From Lachnospiraceae bacterium (GTDB lineage Bacteria > Bacillota > Clostridia > Lachnospirales > Lachnospiraceae): DNA of 5,493 nucleotides. How positions within the stretch are numbered: the first letter of the stretch is position 1; every line of letters begins with the position of its first letter. A program made the translations under genes and the position numbers. Shown here piece after piece: positions 5,327 to 5,493 of this stretch. The stretch covers positions 1 through 5,493 of the forward strand of contig JAILIO010000041.1 of the NCBI GenBank assembly GCA_024695225.1, given 5' to 3'. A model generated the notes under the pieces. It had not been told where the DNA came from. It did not search any database and saw nothing but the letters and a program-made list of their open reading frames with translations.

Positions 5327-5353
5327 TGGGTCAAATTTACTTGACAATCAACA
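5327..5353 (-). repeat. right terminal inverted repeat of the IS21-like element
   Basis: Read inward it begins TGTTGATT and ends TTGACCCA (plus strand TGGGTCAA at 5327-5334), with the motif 19 bp from the tip exactly as on the left. It contains the outward TTGACA (5341-5346). Confidence 0.88.
5341..5346 (+). promoter_or_regulatory. outward -35 box at the right tip
   Basis: TTGACA is a perfect -35 hexamer pointing out of the element. With the left tip downstream and 2-3 bp between the ends it is 17-18 bp from TATAAT (1868-1873). At the present location the flank offers CATAGT (5363-5368) at a 16-bp spacing, four of six matches, so a modest hybrid promoter into the right flank is possible. Confidence 0.65.
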
Positions 5354-5493
5354 TATCTATCTCATAGTTCCCGGATCGGAGAGTTAATGGACTGGTTTCG
5401 GATAAAGTCCGAAGATTGGCATTCACATCACATTTTTCTTTCTGAGCACTTGCTGAATCCGTGTTTGTAAGATCTGAGACTGAAATCTCATAA
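5354..5493. other. right flank, no recognisable gene
   Basis: These 140 bp lie outside the element. The minus strand is open from the window edge into the element tip (TAA, complement of 5337-5339; about 46 flank codons), and one plus frame is open from 5354 to a TAA at 5468-5470. Neither peptide looks like a known protein or like the missing N-terminus of the YesL-like gene. A perfect 6-bp hairpin TTCGGA/TCCGAA (5397-5402 with 5408-5413, loop TAAAG) has no T-run after it. Confidence 0.5.

Larger units (their letters stand above)
1860..5353 (+). mobile_element. IS21-family insertion element with four genes (istA, istB, orf3, orf4)
   Basis: The borders are set by inverted tips TGTTGATT (1860-1867) and AATCAACA (5346-5353), giving 3494 bp. 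The terminal 27 bp of both ends match at 21 positions. Inside lie istA and istB in the order and with the 4-bp overlap typical of IS21, plus two extra genes that end 4 bp before the innermost right-end motif. Several TTGACCCA-type motifs are arranged nearly symmetrically at both ends. All four frames are open and the ends intact, so the element could be active. Two-gene IS21 elements are usually about 2-2.5 kb, so about 0.9-1 kb here is accessory. No direct target duplication is visible: the bases before 1860 are ...GGAAATAA and those after 5353 are TATCTATC... The 3' part of a YesL-like gene abuts the left end, but its 5' part is not at the right end. Confidence 0.9.

Noticed and set aside
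5397..5413. Hairpin TTCGGA/TCCGAA as a terminator after the element
   Set aside because: The stem is only 6 bp and is followed by GATTGGC rather than a T-run.
5337..5492. Minus-strand open frame in the right flank as a truncated gene
   Set aside because: About 46 open codons are expected by chance fairly often, the peptide is Ser/Thr/Asn-rich with no family likeness, and both strands are open, so it gives no clear signal.

Overview
The window looks like a chromosomal stretch from a Gram-positive Clostridia-type bacterium, probably Lachnospiraceae-like. This is an inference from the strong AGGAGG-type ribosome sites, sigma-A-like promoters, a compact HD-GYP protein and a YesL/DUF624-type membrane protein; no rRNA or marker gene is present to prove it.

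Layout: (1) 1-188, the 3' end of an unrecognised gene. (2) 189-538, a gene-free stretch with an unusual 13-bp tandem array (333-458) and, just after it, a good promoter (471-499). (3) 539-1426, a membrane-anchored HD-GYP domain protein, a likely cyclic-di-GMP phosphodiesterase. (4) 1435-1859 on the minus strand, the C-terminal two thirds of a DUF624/YesL-like membrane protein, converging on the HD-GYP gene with only 8 bp between the stop codons. Its 5' end is cut off exactly at the border of (5). (5) 1860-5353, a complete 3.49-kb IS21-family insertion element. (6) 5354-5493, right flank with no recognisable gene; it does not supply the missing N-terminus of the YesL-like gene.

The element is the centre of interest. 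It carries intact istA (DDE transposase) and istB (AAA+ ATPase helper) plus two further same-strand genes, orf3 and orf4, that a standard two-gene IS21 element lacks. All four are tightly packed: istA/istB overlap by 4 bp, istB/orf3 by 11 bp, and orf3/orf4 are 13 bp apart. They look like one operon expressed from a TTGACC-17-TATAAT promoter at 1983-2011. The ends are TGTTGATT...AATCAACA and carry several TTGACCCA(CC) motifs at almost mirror-image distances from each end (19/19, 43/42 and 123/123 bp), probably transposase-binding sites. One of them contains the -35 box of the istA promoter, which suggests self-regulation.

The right tip carries a perfect outward -35 (TTGACA) and the left tip a perfect inward -10 (TATAAT). 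If the two ends abut with 2-3 bp between them, as in IS21 tandem or circular intermediates, they form a consensus promoter with a 17-18 bp spacer reading into istA. The terminal inverted repeats diverge mostly at the bases needed for these two different boxes. No target-site duplication is visible, and the two flanks do not join into one gene, so the locus has probably been rearranged after or during insertion.
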